Assembly: GCF_016411865.1 (NCBI RefSeq)
Contig: NZ_JAEKJA010000007.1
Location: 248,001-312,000, forward strand
Direction of reading: 5' to 3'
DNA: 64,000 nt
From: Acuticoccus mangrovi
GTDB lineage: Bacteria; Pseudomonadota; Alphaproteobacteria; Rhizobiales; Amorphaceae
The notes beneath the pieces were generated by a model. The model had not been told where the DNA came from. It saw nothing but the letters and a program-made list of their open reading frames with translations, and searched no databases. Shown here piece by piece: positions 35,069-45,661 of this stretch; the stretch's first letter is position 1; each line of letters begins with the position of its first letter. The position numbers were made by a program, and so were the translations under genes.

Positions 35069-36175
35069 ATGGACGTGGCGCCCACCCCGCTCCCGGACGA
35101 CTTGGCTGCCCTCGAGGCAGACATCAACGCCGCCGTGGACGCTGCGGGCGACGAGGCGGCGCTGGAGGCGGTGCGGGTCGCCGCGCTCGGCAAGAAGGGC
35201 TCCGTCTCGGAGAAGATGAAGACGCTCGGCCGGATGAGCCCGGACGAGCGCAAGACGATGGGTCCGGCCCTCAACGGCCTCAAGGCCCGCATCGGCGACG
35301 CCATCGCCGCGCGGCGCGAGACCTTGGCCGCGGAAGCGCTCACCCGCCGCCTCGCCGCCGAGACGGTGGACGTCACGCTGGAGCCTCAGCTCGGCGGCAC
35401 CGTCGACGGGCGCATCCACCCCATCAGCCAGGTGATGGACGAGCTCGTCGCGATCTTCGCCGACCTCGGCTTCACCATCGCCGAGGGGCCGGACATCGAG
35501 ACCGACGACCTCAACTTCACCAAGCTGAACTTCCCCGAGGGTCATCCCGCGCGGGACATGCACGACACCTTCTTCCTGCCCGAGCGGGCGGACGGGACGC
35601 GGCGGCTGTTGCGCACCCACACCTCGCCGGTGCAGATCCGCACCATGCTGCGGCAGAAGCCGCCGATCCGCATCATCGCGCCCGGCCGCACCTATCGCTG
35701 CGATTCCGATCAGACTCACACCCCGATGTTCCATCAGGTTGAGGGACTCGTCATCGACGAGCAGGCCCACGTCGGCCACCTCAAGTGGGTGCTGACGGAG
35801 TTCTGCAAGGCCTTCTTCGAGGTCGAGGATGCGGCGATGCGCTTCCGCCCGTCCTTCTTCCCGTTCACCGAGCCGTCCTACGAGGTCGACATCCGCTGCC
35901 GCCGCTCCGCCGACGGCATCGAGCTCGGCACCGGGGACGACTGGCTCGAGATCCTCGGCTCCGGCATGGTGCACCCGAACGTGCTGCGCAATTGCGGCCT
36001 CGATCCCGACGTCTACCAGGGCTTCGCCTGGGGGATGGGGATCGACCGCATCGCCATGCTCAAATACGGCATGCCGGACCTCCGCGCCTTCTTCGAAGCC
36101 GACGTGCGCTGGCTCGGCCACTACGGCTTCGGTCCGCTCGATCGCCCCTCGCTCGCGGGAGGCCTGTCGAGGTGA
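35069..36175 (+). CDS. pheS: Phenylalanine-tRNA ligase alpha subunit
   Basis: Catalytic subunit of the heterotetrameric PheRS that charges tRNA-Phe. The 368-residue product has an N-terminal coiled coil, the class II motif 2 region ([33 protein letters not shown]) and the [14 protein letters not shown] and [10 protein letters not shown] motif 3 segments. ATG at 35069 is chosen; an in-frame ATG at 34913 would add 52 poorly structured residues. The stop overlaps the next gene's GTG by four bases, so pheT is separated from pheS by one inserted gene. Confidence 0.96.
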   Translation: MDVAPTPLPDDLAALEADINAAVDAAGDEAALEAVRVAALGKKGSVSEKMKTLGRMSPDERKTMGPALNGLKARIGDAIAARRETLAAEALTRRLAAETVDVTLEPQLGGTVDGRIHPISQVMDELVAIFADLGFTIAEGPDIETDDLNFTKLNFPEGHPARDMHDTFFLPERADGTRRLLRTHTSPVQIRTMLRQKPPIRIIAPGRTYRCDSDQTHTPMFHQVEGLVIDEQAHVGHLKWVLTEFCKAFFEVEDAAMRFRPSFFPFTEPSYEVDIRCRRSADGIELGTGDDWLEILGSGMVHPNVLRNCGLDPDVYQGFAWGMGIDRIAMLKYGMPDLRAFFEADVRWLGHYGFGPLDRPSLAGGLSR

Positions 36176-36759
36176 TTCGCCGGCTCGCCGCGGCGATCCT
36201 CCTTCTCAGTCTCGCGAGCTGCATCTCCGCACCGCCGACCGACGTCAGCGTCCGCACCTACAAGGTGTCGGGCTCGTCGCTGTCGGCGCTGGAGCGCTCG
36301 TTGTCGACCCACGGCCCAGAGGTTCCGGGGCTGAGCGGGAGGGCCTTCGCCGCGGTCGAGACCACGTTCCTGCACTCCTTCGAGCCGGTGCAGCAGGGCA
36401 GTGTCTGCCGCTACTCGCGTAGCGGTCGCGTCGGCATCCGCTCCGAGGTGATCCTGCCCGAGTGGCGCCAGCGCGAGACGGCGGCGCCGGATCTCAAGGA
36501 GAAGTGGGACGTCATCTCGAGCTACGCCGTGATCCACGAGTCGGGTCACATCAAGATCAGTCAGAAATATGCCCGCCAACTCGAGTCGGCCTATCGGCAG
36601 GCTTCCGCACCGACGTGCGCGGAGCTAGAGGCGAAAATGGAACGGATCATCGGCCCGATCGCCGATGCCCACGTCCGCGCGCAGCAGCACTTCGATGCGA
36701 CGGACATGCCCCGTTTCCGCAGCTATCTGCGCCAGCACGGCTATTCGATCGGCGGCTAA
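36172..36759 (+). CDS. DUF922-type lipoprotein, putative zinc-dependent protease
   Basis: A 195-residue exported protein starting with GTG that overlaps the pheS stop (GTGA). It has a short signal peptide with lipobox LASC (Cys near residue 17). The mature part matches the pattern of DUF922: [23 protein letters not shown], a central VILPEW, and the HESGH motif near residue 120, which fits HExxH-type zinc binding. A peptidase function is therefore suggested but unproven for the family. It lies between pheS and pheT, with 19 bases to pheT, so it must be transcribed with them. It has no obvious link to aminoacylation. Confidence 0.8.
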   Translation: MIRRLAAAILLLSLASCISAPPTDVSVRTYKVSGSSLSALERSLSTHGPEVPGLSGRAFAAVETTFLHSFEPVQQGSVCRYSRSGRVGIRSEVILPEWRQRETAAPDLKEKWDVISSYAVIHESGHIKISQKYARQLESAYRQASAPTCAELEAKMERIIGPIADAHVRAQQHFDATDMPRFRSYLRQHGYSIGG

Positions 36760-36778
36760 CTCCAACCGAAGACCAGTC

Positions 36779-39193
36779 ATGAAGTTCACCCTGTCCTGGT
36801 TGAAGGACCATCTCGATACCGACGCCTCGTTGGAGGCGATCCTCGACGGCCTCACCGTCATCGGCCTCGAAGTGGAGGGCGTGGAGGATCGCGCCGCCCC
36901 GCTCGCGCCCTTCCGCATCGCCCGCGTGGTGACGGCGGAGCAGCACCCCGACGCCGACCGCCTGCGTGTCCTCACCGTGGATGCGGGGGCGGGCGCCGTC
37001 GTGCAGGTGGTCTGCGGCGCGCCCAATGCGCGGGCGGGCCTCGTGGGCGTGTTCGCCGCGCCGGGCACGCACATCCCGGGCACCGGGGTCGACCTCGCCA
37101 TCGGCACCATCCGCGGCGTCGAGAGCCGGGGCATGATGCTGTCCGAGCGTGAAATGGGTCTGTCGGACGCGCACGAGGGCATCGTCGACCTGCCGGACGA
37201 CGCGCCGGTGGGCACGCCCTACGTCGAGTGGGCGAAGCTCGACGATCCGGTGATCGAGATCGGCGTGACCCCCAACCGCGCCGACTGCCTCGGCGTGCGC
37301 GGCGTCGCCCGCGACCTCGCCGCCGCCGGCCTCGGCGCACTGAAGCCGCTCTATGACGACAAGGTGCCCGCCGCCCACGACGGCAACCTGCCGCCCGCCG
37401 TGGACCTTGAGACCGCCGATCCCGCCTACTGTCCGGCCTTCGCCCTGCGTCTCATCGAGGGCGTCAAGAACGGCCCATCGCCGGAGTGGATGAAGCGCCG
37501 GCTCACCGCCATCGGCCTGCGTCCCATCAACCGCCTGGTCGACGTCACCAACTACCTCACCTACGACCTCAACCGGCCGCTGCACGTGTTCGACGCCGAC
37601 AAGGTGTCGGGCGCCCTCACGGTGCGGCAGGCGGCGGAGGGGGAGACCTTCGAGGCGCTCGACGGGCGCACCTATACGCTCGATCCCTCGATGGTGGTGA
37701 TCGCCGACGCCAACGGCGTGGAGTCGCTCGCCGGCGTGATGGGCGGCGAGGCGTCCGGCTCCTCGGAGGCGACGACGCGGGTCCTGGTGGAATCGGCGCT
37801 GTGGGACCCGATCAACATCGCCCGCACCGGCCGCACCCTCGGCATCAACTCCGATGCGCGCCATCGCTTCGAGCGCGGCGTCGATCCCGCCTTCGCCGAG
37901 CCGGGGCTCGAGATCGCCACCCGGCTGATCCTGGAGCTCTGCGGCGGCACGCCGGGGCCCACCGTAACGGTGGGCCAGGTGCCGGATGCGACGCGCGTGA
38001 TCGCCTTCCCACCGACGGAGATCAAGCGTCTCTCCGGCCTCGACGTCACCGAGGATGCCGCGGCCGAGACGCTCGCGGCGCTCGGCTTCACCGTCGACCG
38101 CAGCGCGACGCCGTGGCAGGTGACGACCCCGTCCTGGCGCGCCGACGTGGAGGGTAAGGCCGATCTGGTGGAAGAGGTGGTGCGCATCGTCGGCATCGAC
38201 GACGTGGCGCCGACGCCGCTTCCGCGCCTCGCCCCCGTGGCGCCCAAGGTGCTGACGACGCTTCAGTCGCGCGTTGCGACCGCGCGCCGGGCGCTCGCCG
38301 CGCGCGGCATGGTCGAGGCGGTGACGTGGTCGTTCGTGAGCAAGCCGGATGCCGAGGCCTTCGGTGGTGGCGGCGCGGCGCTGGCGCTCGCGAACCCCAT
38401 CGCCGAGGCGCTGAGCGACATGCGGCCGAGCCTATTGCCGGGCCTCGTGCGGGCGGTGACGCGCAACGTCAATCGCGGCCACGCCGACCTCGCCCTCTTC
38501 GAGGTGGGGCAGGTGTTCGCGGGCGACGAGCCGGAGGACCAGACGACGTCGGCAGCGGGCGTGCGGCAGGGCCGCAATCGGCCTGCGGGCGTCGGCCGGC
38601 ACTGGTCGCATGCGGGCGCCGCGGCCGACGTGTTCGACGCCAAGGCCGACATCCTCGCCGCGCTCGCCGCGATCGGCGGTCCGGCCGACCGGGTCGAGGT
38701 GACGCGCGATGCGCCGTCCCACTACCACCCCGGCCGCTCCGGCACGCTGCGCCTCGGGCCGAAGGTGCTCGGCCACTTCGGCGAGCTCCACCCGGCGCTG
38801 TTGGCCGAGATGGACGCCCCCGAGCGCCTCGTCGGCTTCGAGCTGACCCTCGAGGCGGTGCCCGAGCCGCGTCGCAAGGCCACCAAGAAGCCGGCCCTGT
38901 CGGCCTCCGACCTGATGCCGGTGCGCCGCGACTTCGCCTTCATCGTGACCGAGGCGACCGACGCGCGCGCGCTGGTGAAGGCGGCGAAGGGCAGCCGGAA
39001 GGACCTCATCACCGACGTCACGGTGTTCGACGTCTATCGCGGCCAGGGTGTGCCCGAGGGTCACAAGTCGGTGGCGATCGAGGTGACCCTGCAGCCGGTC
39101 GACCGCACGCTGACCGACGAGGACATCGAGACGGTGTCGCAGGCGCTGGTGGACGCGGTGGCGAAGGCGACCGGAGCGACGCTGCGCGGCTGA
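36779..39193 (+). CDS. pheT: Phenylalanine-tRNA ligase beta subunit
   Basis: The large, non-catalytic subunit of PheRS with editing and tRNA-anticodon-binding functions. The 804-residue product starts [14 protein letters not shown] and has the N-terminal tRNA-binding (OB-fold) domain with HPDADRLRV, the B3/B4 editing domain ([32 protein letters not shown]), B5, and the C-terminal ferredoxin-fold anticodon-binding domain ([14 protein letters not shown]). Length is normal. It is separated from pheS only by the DUF922-type gene. Confidence 0.96.
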   Translation: MKFTLSWLKDHLDTDASLEAILDGLTVIGLEVEGVEDRAAPLAPFRIARVVTAEQHPDADRLRVLTVDAGAGAVVQVVCGAPNARAGLVGVFAAPGTHIPGTGVDLAIGTIRGVESRGMMLSEREMGLSDAHEGIVDLPDDAPVGTPYVEWAKLDDPVIEIGVTPNRADCLGVRGVARDLAAAGLGALKPLYDDKVPAAHDGNLPPAVDLETADPAYCPAFALRLIEGVKNGPSPEWMKRRLTAIGLRPINRLVDVTNYLTYDLNRPLHVFDADKVSGALTVRQAAEGETFEALDGRTYTLDPSMVVIADANGVESLAGVMGGEASGSSEATTRVLVESALWDPINIARTGRTLGINSDARHRFERGVDPAFAEPGLEIATRLILELCGGTPGPTVTVGQVPDATRVIAFPPTEIKRLSGLDVTEDAAAETLAALGFTVDRSATPWQVTTPSWRADVEGKADLVEEVVRIVGIDDVAPTPLPRLAPVAPKVLTTLQSRVATARRALAARGMVEAVTWSFVSKPDAEAFGGGGAALALANPIAEALSDMRPSLLPGLVRAVTRNVNRGHADLALFEVGQVFAGDEPEDQTTSAAGVRQGRNRPAGVGRHWSHAGAAADVFDAKADILAALAAIGGPADRVEVTRDAPSHYHPGRSGTLRLGPKVLGHFGELHPALLAEMDAPERLVGFELTLEAVPEPRRKATKKPALSASDLMPVRRDFAFIVTEATDARALVKAAKGSRKDLITDVTVFDVYRGQGVPEGHKSVAIEVTLQPVDRTLTDEDIETVSQALVDAVAKATGATLRG

Positions 39194-39340
39194 CGCTCTC
39201 CGCACAAGCATCGTGGTCGAACCTCGGTGCTTGTGCGAAGACGGTCCGACACCGCGACGAATGGAACCCCGTCGCACGCCATCGCTTGCGGGGAGGGCGG
39301 GGCGTCGCTAGGTACGGGACGAACAGGTCAAAGGCGCTCC

Positions 39341-39628
39341 ATGGGCTCGATCCTCCAACTGATCCTCACCATCATCCAGCTCTATACCTGGGTGGTGATC
39401 GCATCAGCGGTCTTTTCTTGGCTTTACGCCTTCAACGTGGTGAACCCGCGCAACCAGTTCGTGGCGACGATCGGCACCACGCTCTATAAGCTCACCGAGC
39501 CGGCGCTCCGCCCGATCCGCAACGTGCTGCCGGACATGGGGGGGCTCGACCTGTCGCCTCTCGTCCTGCTGCTCGGCCTCTATTTCCTGCAGGTTCTGAT
39601 CGTCAACAACGCGCCGCTGCTCGTCTGA
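39341..39628 (+). CDS. YggT-family membrane protein
   Basis: A 95-residue integral membrane protein with two hydrophobic segments (about residues 5-28 and 68-92) joined by a conserved loop with NVVNPRNQFV and LTEPALRPIRNVLPDMGGLDLSPLVLLL, which is the YggT (DUF751-like/CcmB-like) signature. YggT proteins are linked to cell division and osmotic stress, but the mechanism is unclear. In many bacteria the DUF167 gene lies next to yggT; here that gene is 20 kb away in the ilv operon. Confidence 0.9.
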   Translation: MGSILQLILTIIQLYTWVVIASAVFSWLYAFNVVNPRNQFVATIGTTLYKLTEPALRPIRNVLPDMGGLDLSPLVLLLGLYFLQVLIVNNAPLLV

Positions 39629-39862
39629 CCTCGGCGCGCGCCGCACCCGTTCCGCCGGGCCGCCGGGCGATCGCCGTCCCGCATGCGGCTGTGCATCGTT
39701 GGGGTCGGCATCTTGCCAAGCCCCGTTCTATTCCGGACAGTTGCTGCGACTTGCCGGATTTACGGACATGGTGATCGGTCTGCTCCCCGTCTCGACGCAG
39801 GTTGAGGCGCACGAACGATTTGTCTCGACGAGGGGCGCAGTGCTTGCGCGCGCGGCGTCGGC

Positions 39863-40111
39863 ATGATGCAGCTCGACCTCTTTCCGATGGAGCTTCACCT
39901 GCGCTGCATCGAGCCCGGAAAGAACAAGTACCGCTTCTACGCGCTCTCGGTGCAGCCGACGCTGTTCGGCGAGTGGGTTCTCGTGCGCGAGTGGGGCCGC
40001 ATCGGCCGGGCGGGGCGGCGGCGGCACGACCACTACCGCGCCGCCGGGCCCGCCTGCGACGCTCTCCACGCGCTGGCGCAGCAGAAGAAGCGCCGCGGAT
40101 ACCGCGGATAG
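39863..40111 (+). CDS. WGR-domain protein
   Basis: A small protein of 82 residues made almost entirely of one WGR domain (YRFYALSVQPTLFGEWVLVREWGRIGRAGRRR). WGR domains occur in PARPs and in MolR-like proteins, where they bind nucleic acid; stand-alone versions are common in rhizobia and uncharacterised. It is basic, with no signal peptide. It is preceded by about 230 bases without a gene and is convergent with the GntP permease, which ends 33 bases away. Confidence 0.85.
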   Translation: MMQLDLFPMELHLRCIEPGKNKYRFYALSVQPTLFGEWVLVREWGRIGRAGRRRHDHYRAAGPACDALHALAQQKKRRGYRG

Positions 40112-40144
40112 GCGCCGCCTCCCGCCGCCAGAGCCGCCACCGCC

Positions 40145-41590
40145 TCAAAAGGAGCCGAAGGCGCTCGCGAGGAGGATGACCGCGACGAGGGCGAGGAGTG
40201 CGCTCACCACCGCCGCCATCACCACGTCGAAGTAGCTCTCCTTGTGGCTGGAGCCGCAGACGGCGAGCATCGTCACGACGGCGCCGTTGTGGGGGAGGCT
40301 GTCGAGGGTGCCGGAGGAGATGACGGTGACCCGGTGCAGCACCTCCGGGTCGAGGCCCGTTGTCGCGGCGATCTCCATGAAGGTGGAGCCGAGCGCGTCG
40401 AGGGCGATCGTCATGCCGCCCGACGCCGAGCCGGTGAGGGCGGCGAGGATGTTGGTGGCGACAGCGAGGGATACCAGCGGGCCACCCTCGATCCCGAGCA
40501 CCCATTCCTTCACCGCTTCGAAGGCGGGGAGCGCGGCCACCACCGCACCGAAGCCGACGAGGCTCGCGACGCTGAGGATCGGCAGCACCGAGGCGTTGGC
40601 ACCGGCATCGACGGAGGCGCGCAGCTGCGGCAGGCGGCGGAAGGAGGTGGCGAGGAGCGCGAGAATGCCCGATAGGAGCGCCACCGCCACCGCCCATACC
40701 CCGCCGACGGCGCCGAGGCTCGTCTCGCTCCAGCCCGGCTCGGCGAGGAAGCCGAAGTCGAGGCTCGGCAGGATGAGCTGGGCCATCAGAAGGTTGACGA
40801 CGACGACGACCGCGAGCGGCAGGATCGCGAGGGTCGCGCTGGGTCGCTGGAGGCTGCGGGTGCCCGCGCCGATCTCGTTCGGATCGAATTCTCGCGCCGT
40901 GGTGGCGAGCTCGCGCACGGTGAGGTCGTCCGCCAGCGCCGTTGCCGCGGTCTCGCCGTAGCCTTCGCCCGCCGCGGCGGCGCGCCGCCGGCGCAGGTTG
41001 AGCCACCAGAGGCCGAACCCCAGCATCACCGCCGAGGCGATGATGCCGAGCCCCGGCGCGGCGAAGGCCGTGGTGCCGAAGAAGGGCATCGGGATCGCAT
41101 TCTGGATCGCCGGCGTGCCGGGCAGGGCCGACATGGTGAAGGTCGAGGTGCCGAGGGCGAGCGCGGCAGGCAGCAGTCGTTTGGGCACTGCGCCGGCACG
41201 GAAGAGGGCCTGACCCATCGGCGCGATCACGAAGAAGGCGACGAAGAGGCTCACGCCGCCGTAGGTGACGAGGGCGCCGGCGAGGACCACCGCGAGGATC
41301 GCCCGCTTCGGACCGAGCGTGCGGGTCATGACGTCGGCGATGGCGTCCACGGACCGCGAATCTTCCATCAGCTTGCCGAACAGGGCGCCGAGCAAGAAGA
41401 GGGGGAAGAACTGGGCGATGAAACCCGCCGCCGCCCCCATGAAGGTCTGCGTCCAGTGGGCGAGCAGTGGCGCGCCGGAAAAGGCCGCCGCCACGAGCGC
41501 CGCGAAGGGGGCGAGGAGAAGGATGGTCCAGCCGCGAAAGGCGAGGCTCATCAGGATTGCGAGGCCGATCAGAATGCCGAGGAGGCCCAT
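40145..41590 (-). CDS. GntP-family permease
   Basis: A 481-residue inner-membrane symporter of the gluconate permease (GntP) family with about 12 hydrophobic segments. Typical stretches are YGGVSLFVAFFVIAPMGQALFRAG, STFTMSALPGTPAIQNAIP, and near the end TGSASGGMTIALDALG with SSGTLDSLPHNGAVVTML. The last motif set is common in GntP members annotated as D-beta-hydroxybutyrate permeases. It lies four bases downstream of a patatin gene on the same strand, so the pair is one operon. Gluconate or another hydroxy acid remains possible. Confidence 0.88.
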   Translation of the reverse strand: MGLLGILIGLAILMSLAFRGWTILLLAPFAALVAAAFSGAPLLAHWTQTFMGAAAGFIAQFFPLFLLGALFGKLMEDSRSVDAIADVMTRTLGPKRAILAVVLAGALVTYGGVSLFVAFFVIAPMGQALFRAGAVPKRLLPAALALGTSTFTMSALPGTPAIQNAIPMPFFGTTAFAAPGLGIIASAVMLGFGLWWLNLRRRRAAAAGEGYGETAATALADDLTVRELATTAREFDPNEIGAGTRSLQRPSATLAILPLAVVVVVNLLMAQLILPSLDFGFLAEPGWSETSLGAVGGVWAVAVALLSGILALLATSFRRLPQLRASVDAGANASVLPILSVASLVGFGAVVAALPAFEAVKEWVLGIEGGPLVSLAVATNILAALTGSASGGMTIALDALGSTFMEIAATTGLDPEVLHRVTVISSGTLDSLPHNGAVVTMLAVCGSSHKESYFDVVMAAVVSALLALVAVILLASAFGSF

Positions 41591-41594
41591 CGCG

Positions 41595-42644
41595 TCACAT
41601 TCCTTCGAGGAGGTCTTCGAACTGGAATGACGAGCGCACGCCGACGTCCGCGCCGCTGGTCGTGGCGAAGTCCATCGCTGCGCGGCGGCCCTCGTCGCGC
41701 AGCATCTTCAGGAACGGCCATTCCGCGTTGAGCTTGGAGGAGGCGCTAAGCTCCACCATCTTCTCGCTCGTGATGCGGTGGAGGCGCATTTCGGCCCACT
41801 GGCGGCCCTCGACGCTGCCGGGGTCGACGACCTGTCGCATCAGCGCGATCATCTTCAATTCCTTGAGGAGGGTCGCGTTGAACGACACTTCGTTCACCCG
41901 GTTGAGGATGTCGCGGGCATGCCGCGGCACGTCGGGGCGCGTCACCGGGTTGATCTGAACGAGGAAGGTGTCGCGCGAGGTGCACTCGCGCACCAGCGGA
42001 GTGATCGTGGGATTGCCGGCGTAGCCGCCGTCCCAGTAAGCCTCGCCGTCGATCCAGACGGGCTCGTACATCGTCGGCAGGCAGGCTGATGCGAGGAGCA
42101 CGTCGGCGGTGATCTCGTGACGGCGGAACACCCGTCCGCGCCCCGTGCGCACGTTGGTGGCGGTGATGAACAGCTTGATCGGCCCCTCGGCGAGCGCCTT
42201 GAAATCGATCACGTCGTCGAGGATGTCGCGCAGCGGGTTCCAGGTGTAGAGACCGCTCAGCGCATAGGGCGAGACGAAGCGCGCCATCATGTCGGCGAAG
42301 ATGTACATGGGCGAGTTGTCGAGCGTCCAGTTGCCCATCATCCGGTCGACCGGGGTGCGCTGGAACGGGCTCGCCATCGCCGCCCGCGATACGGCACGCC
42401 AGAAGCGATGGAGGTGGGTGCGCGCGCCCTCGCGGCCGCCGACCTGCATGCCGTAAGCGAAGACGGCGGCGTTCATGGCTCCCGCCGAGGTGCCGGAGAT
42501 CGCCTCGACCTCAAGCCAGGGATAGTCGAGCAGCCGGTCGAGGGCGCCCCAGGCGAAGGCCCCATGCGAGCCTCCGCCCTGTAGGGCGAGGTCGATCAGG
42601 AGCGGGGCCCGCTCGACCGCGGTCGTCGCACCGTCCTGCGGCAT
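41595..42644 (-). CDS. Patatin-like phospholipase/esterase
   Basis: A 349-residue patatin-fold acyl hydrolase with a Ser-Asp dyad. The glycine-rich oxyanion loop is GGGSHGAFAWG, the nucleophile is in GTSAG (Ser near residue 56), and the aspartate is in YWDGGYAGNP. ATG at 42644 with GGAGG eight bases upstream is preferred over the GTG at 42659. In alphaproteobacteria patatin proteins are often encoded beside 3-hydroxybutyrate genes, and the adjacent GntP permease supports a role in polyhydroxybutyrate or lipid turnover. It has no signal peptide and is probably cytoplasmic. Confidence 0.88.
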   Translation of the reverse strand: MPQDGATTAVERAPLLIDLALQGGGSHGAFAWGALDRLLDYPWLEVEAISGTSAGAMNAAVFAYGMQVGGREGARTHLHRFWRAVSRAAMASPFQRTPVDRMMGNWTLDNSPMYIFADMMARFVSPYALSGLYTWNPLRDILDDVIDFKALAEGPIKLFITATNVRTGRGRVFRRHEITADVLLASACLPTMYEPVWIDGEAYWDGGYAGNPTITPLVRECTSRDTFLVQINPVTRPDVPRHARDILNRVNEVSFNATLLKELKMIALMRQVVDPGSVEGRQWAEMRLHRITSEKMVELSASSKLNAEWPFLKMLRDEGRRAAMDFATTSGADVGVRSSFQFEDLLEGM

Positions 42645-42798
42645 CCTGCGCACCTCCACGTCGGCCCGTCGCCGAACAGAAGCGATGTGCCCCGATCGGG
42701 TCCGGCGCCTCGCGTGGCGACGTATCGCTGCCGTGGTGGCACTTGCAACACCGGTGCCGGCTCGGCGCCGGAGGGTACCGTGCCGCCGGGAGGCGCCG

Positions 42799-45207
42799 TC
42801 AGCGCGTTCTGTGGCCGGCGTTCAGCACGGTGAGGTTGGGGGGCGTCACCTCGCCTTCCGGCTGCGCCGTCTCGTCGTCGGTGAGAAGGCCCCGGGTCGC
42901 GAGATGGCGTTCGGGCCGCCCGTAATAATATCCCTGGATCAGGACGCAGCCTTCCGCGCAGAGGTAGTTCAACTGCTCGATGGTCTCGACGCCTTCGGCG
43001 ATGACGGGAACGTCGAGCGCGGTTCCCAGCGACAAGATCGCCCGGACGATGCCCTTCGATTTCTCGGACGAATTGAGGTCTTCGATGAGGGAGCGATCGA
43101 GCTTGATCTTGTCGAACGGGAACGAGTTCAGCATGGCGAGCGAAGAATAGCCGGCGCCGAAATCGTCCATGGAGATCGACACGCCGAGCTGCTTGACGGC
43201 GTGGAGCACCGCGCCCGCCTTGGCGCCGTCGGCGATGAAGCAGCTCTCCGTCACCTCGAGCTCCAGCCGCTTCGGATCCATCCCGGTGATCTCCAGAATG
43301 CTCTTCAGCTTGGCGACGAAGTTCGGGGCGACGAGCTGGAGCGGCGAGAGGTTGACGGAGACCGGCAGCTGACTCGGCCACGCCGCCGCCTCCGCGCAGG
43401 CGGTTCGCAGCACCCACTCGCCGAGCTTCACGATCAGCCCCGACTGCTCGGCGAGGGGGATGAAGTCGTTCGGCGGCACCAGACCGCGCTCCGGATGCCG
43501 CCAGCGCACCAGCGCCTCGTAGCTGACCGCCTCCTCCGCGGGCAGGCGGATCTGCACCTGATAGTGCAGCTCCAGCTCGTTGCGGGCGATCGCCTGGCGC
43601 ATGTCGTCGACGAGGCGGCGCTGCATTCGCGCGGTGTCGTCCATGGCCTTGTCGTAGAGGCAGATGTGGTCGCCGCCGGAGGCCTTGGCGCGATACATCG
43701 CGAGGTCGGCGTTGTTGATCAGCACGGTCACCTCGTCCCCGTCGTTGGGATAAAGCGCCATGCCGATGCTCGCGTGGCATTGGAGCAGCGCGCCTTCGAA
43801 CTCCACCGGCTTGGAGAAGGTGGCGTCGATCCGCTCGGCGAGGGCGATGGCCTCCTCCTTCGAGTGGACCTTGGCGAACACGGCGAACTCGTCGCCGCCG
43901 AGCCGGGCGGCCATCTGATTGCGGTCGAGCGCATCCTTCAGCCGCATTCCGGCGGTGCGCAGGACGCGATCGCCCGCGGCGTGGCCGTAGGTGTCGTTGA
44001 CCTCCTTGAAGCGGTTGAGATCGATGGCGAGCACCGCGAAGTGGGCGGGCGACGCGTTCCAGTGCAGCACCGCCGTGCACTGCTCCAGGAAGGAGGCGCG
44101 GTTCCGCAGGCCGGTGAGGCTGTCATACTCGGCGAGGAAGACGATCCGCTTCTCCTGGGCGAGGCGTTGGCTCATGTCGCGCAGCGAGAAGACGGTGAGC
44201 GGCCGGCCGTCGGTGGTGCCGGCCTCGGTGTGCACGGCGAACTCGACCGGAATGCTTTCGCCCGCAGCCCGCGTCAGGCTCGATGAGAGGAGGGTCGCCT
44301 GGGGCAGGGCGCTCGGAAGGAGCAGGAACTCGCCCATCGAGCGGCCCAGCAGCTCCGCCCGGGACATGCCGGTCATCCGCTCCAGCGCGGCGTTCGCCTC
44401 CACGATCCTCTCGTCCTGCACCACCGCCATCCCGTCGACGGCGCTCTGGGTCAGGTGGCGGAGCTGGGAGGACGACTTCTCCTGCGCCTGGGCGTCGAGG
44501 AAGTAGCTGATGGCGCCGGTGAAGAGGAGGAGGAGGCCGATGCCGGTCACCGCAAAGGCGATGAGCCCGCGGGCGACGTCGTCGACGATGTCGCCTGCGG
44601 CCGGCGCGTTCGGATAGATCGAGAGCGCCGCCATGCCCGTGAAGTGGAGCGCGACGATGGTCAGCGACAGGAGGCCCGCGCCGACCAGCACGGCCCTGCG
44701 CGGCGTCGATCGAGCGATCTGGCTGAAGGCCGCGACGCCGAAGAGGACCGACAGGACGATCGAGACGACGACGAGGACGGGGCTCCACTCCACCGTGCCG
44801 TTCACCGCCAGCGCCATCATGCCGCAATAGTGCATGGCGGCGATGGCGACGCCGAAGGCTGCGCCGCCGAGGGGGGCGGCATAGCGCAGCTTCTCGCTCG
44901 CCATGCCGAACGCGGCGAAGCAACCGACGATCGCGAGAAGCAGCGAGACCAGCGTGATGGTGGGATCGTAGGTGACGACGACGCCCGGCACGTAGCCGAG
45001 CATGGCGATGAAGTGCGTGCACCAGATGGTGCAACCGGCGGCGATGGCACCGAGCGCGATCCAGGCGAGGCGCGCGTGCCCGTAACTTGCGATGACTCGA
45101 CGCAGGAGGCGGGCCGTGATGGCGCTGCCGACGAGGCAGAGCACGACCGCGAGGCCGACGAGAGCGAGATTATGCCCAAAGGCAACGCAGGAAGCGAGGC
45201 GCAGCAT
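42799..45207 (-). CDS. MHYT-PAS-GGDEF-EAL signalling protein (cyclic di-GMP turnover)
   Basis: An 802-residue inner-membrane protein with seven hydrophobic segments in residues 1-240, carrying the three MHYT sensor motifs (THFIAM at 64-69, MHYCGM at 125-130, LHFTGM at 187-192). A PAS domain follows at about 245-350, then a GGDEF domain with an intact RLGGDEF (437-441) and an EAL domain with an intact YEAL (563-566) and DDFGAGYSS. Both catalytic motifs look active, so it may make or break c-di-GMP. MHYT domains are proposed to sense O2, CO or NO through copper. ATG at 45207 has GGAG six bases upstream. Confidence 0.93.
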   Translation of the reverse strand: MLRLASCVAFGHNLALVGLAVVLCLVGSAITARLLRRVIASYGHARLAWIALGAIAAGCTIWCTHFIAMLGYVPGVVVTYDPTITLVSLLLAIVGCFAAFGMASEKLRYAAPLGGAAFGVAIAAMHYCGMMALAVNGTVEWSPVLVVVSIVLSVLFGVAAFSQIARSTPRRAVLVGAGLLSLTIVALHFTGMAALSIYPNAPAAGDIVDDVARGLIAFAVTGIGLLLLFTGAISYFLDAQAQEKSSSQLRHLTQSAVDGMAVVQDERIVEANAALERMTGMSRAELLGRSMGEFLLLPSALPQATLLSSSLTRAAGESIPVEFAVHTEAGTTDGRPLTVFSLRDMSQRLAQEKRIVFLAEYDSLTGLRNRASFLEQCTAVLHWNASPAHFAVLAIDLNRFKEVNDTYGHAAGDRVLRTAGMRLKDALDRNQMAARLGGDEFAVFAKVHSKEEAIALAERIDATFSKPVEFEGALLQCHASIGMALYPNDGDEVTVLINNADLAMYRAKASGGDHICLYDKAMDDTARMQRRLVDDMRQAIARNELELHYQVQIRLPAEEAVSYEALVRWRHPERGLVPPNDFIPLAEQSGLIVKLGEWVLRTACAEAAAWPSQLPVSVNLSPLQLVAPNFVAKLKSILEITGMDPKRLELEVTESCFIADGAKAGAVLHAVKQLGVSISMDDFGAGYSSLAMLNSFPFDKIKLDRSLIEDLNSSEKSKGIVRAILSLGTALDVPVIAEGVETIEQLNYLCAEGCVLIQGYYYGRPERHLATRGLLTDDETAQPEGEVTPPNLTVLNAGHRTR

Positions 45208-45661
45208 GTGCCACTCCAAACCAGGCAGTCAGTCTGATCTAATAGGCCTTGATCCCGCGGTGCAACACTTTGCAGAAAGACAAGTGATCGGTCGTCGTCC
45301 TGAATGATGCATCGAACAGGGTTCCGACTGCTCCATATGACCTGATCCCGCCGAATGACCAGACATGTGACGCGCAATCAGGCGGTGCACAATGGCGTGA
45401 TGAGCCCGCCGTCCGACGCGTTTGCCGGTGAGGGCTCGGCGCCGCAGCGCCGCAGCGCCGCAGCGCCGCAGCGCCGCAGCGCCGATGCGGCGGCGTTGTG
45501 TCCGTGCATCTGGGGTGGGGAAGCGGAGTGTCGACGGCGGCTCGGGATGCCGCATCGGCCCGCCCGCCGCCGTCGTCGGGCGGGATGTGCGCGGGCGCGG
45601 CGAGCCGAGGGGGCCGCCCGGCGAGGTCGTGCGGCCTCGCCATTCGCCGGGAGGCCGACGG
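45208..45661. other. Gene-free gap holding an 8-bp tandem repeat
   Basis: About 450 bases lie between the GGDEF-EAL gene start and the end of the sugar-binding-protein gene. No coding region is supported. The centre holds an 8-bp repeat array (see separate entry), and near 45558-45585 there is a CCCGCC...GGCGGG stem that might end the binding-protein transcript but has no T-run. The first 150 bases are more AT-rich and probably carry the promoter of the GGDEF-EAL gene. Confidence 0.6.
45439..45484. repeat. 8-bp tandem repeat (GCGCCGCA), five copies plus a partial
   Basis: Five exact head-to-tail copies of GCGCCGCA run from 45439 to 45478, followed by GCGCCG. This is a simple-sequence repeat in an intergenic gap. 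It may vary in copy number by slippage. No spacers or associated genes suggest a CRISPR or mobile element. Confidence 0.9.
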
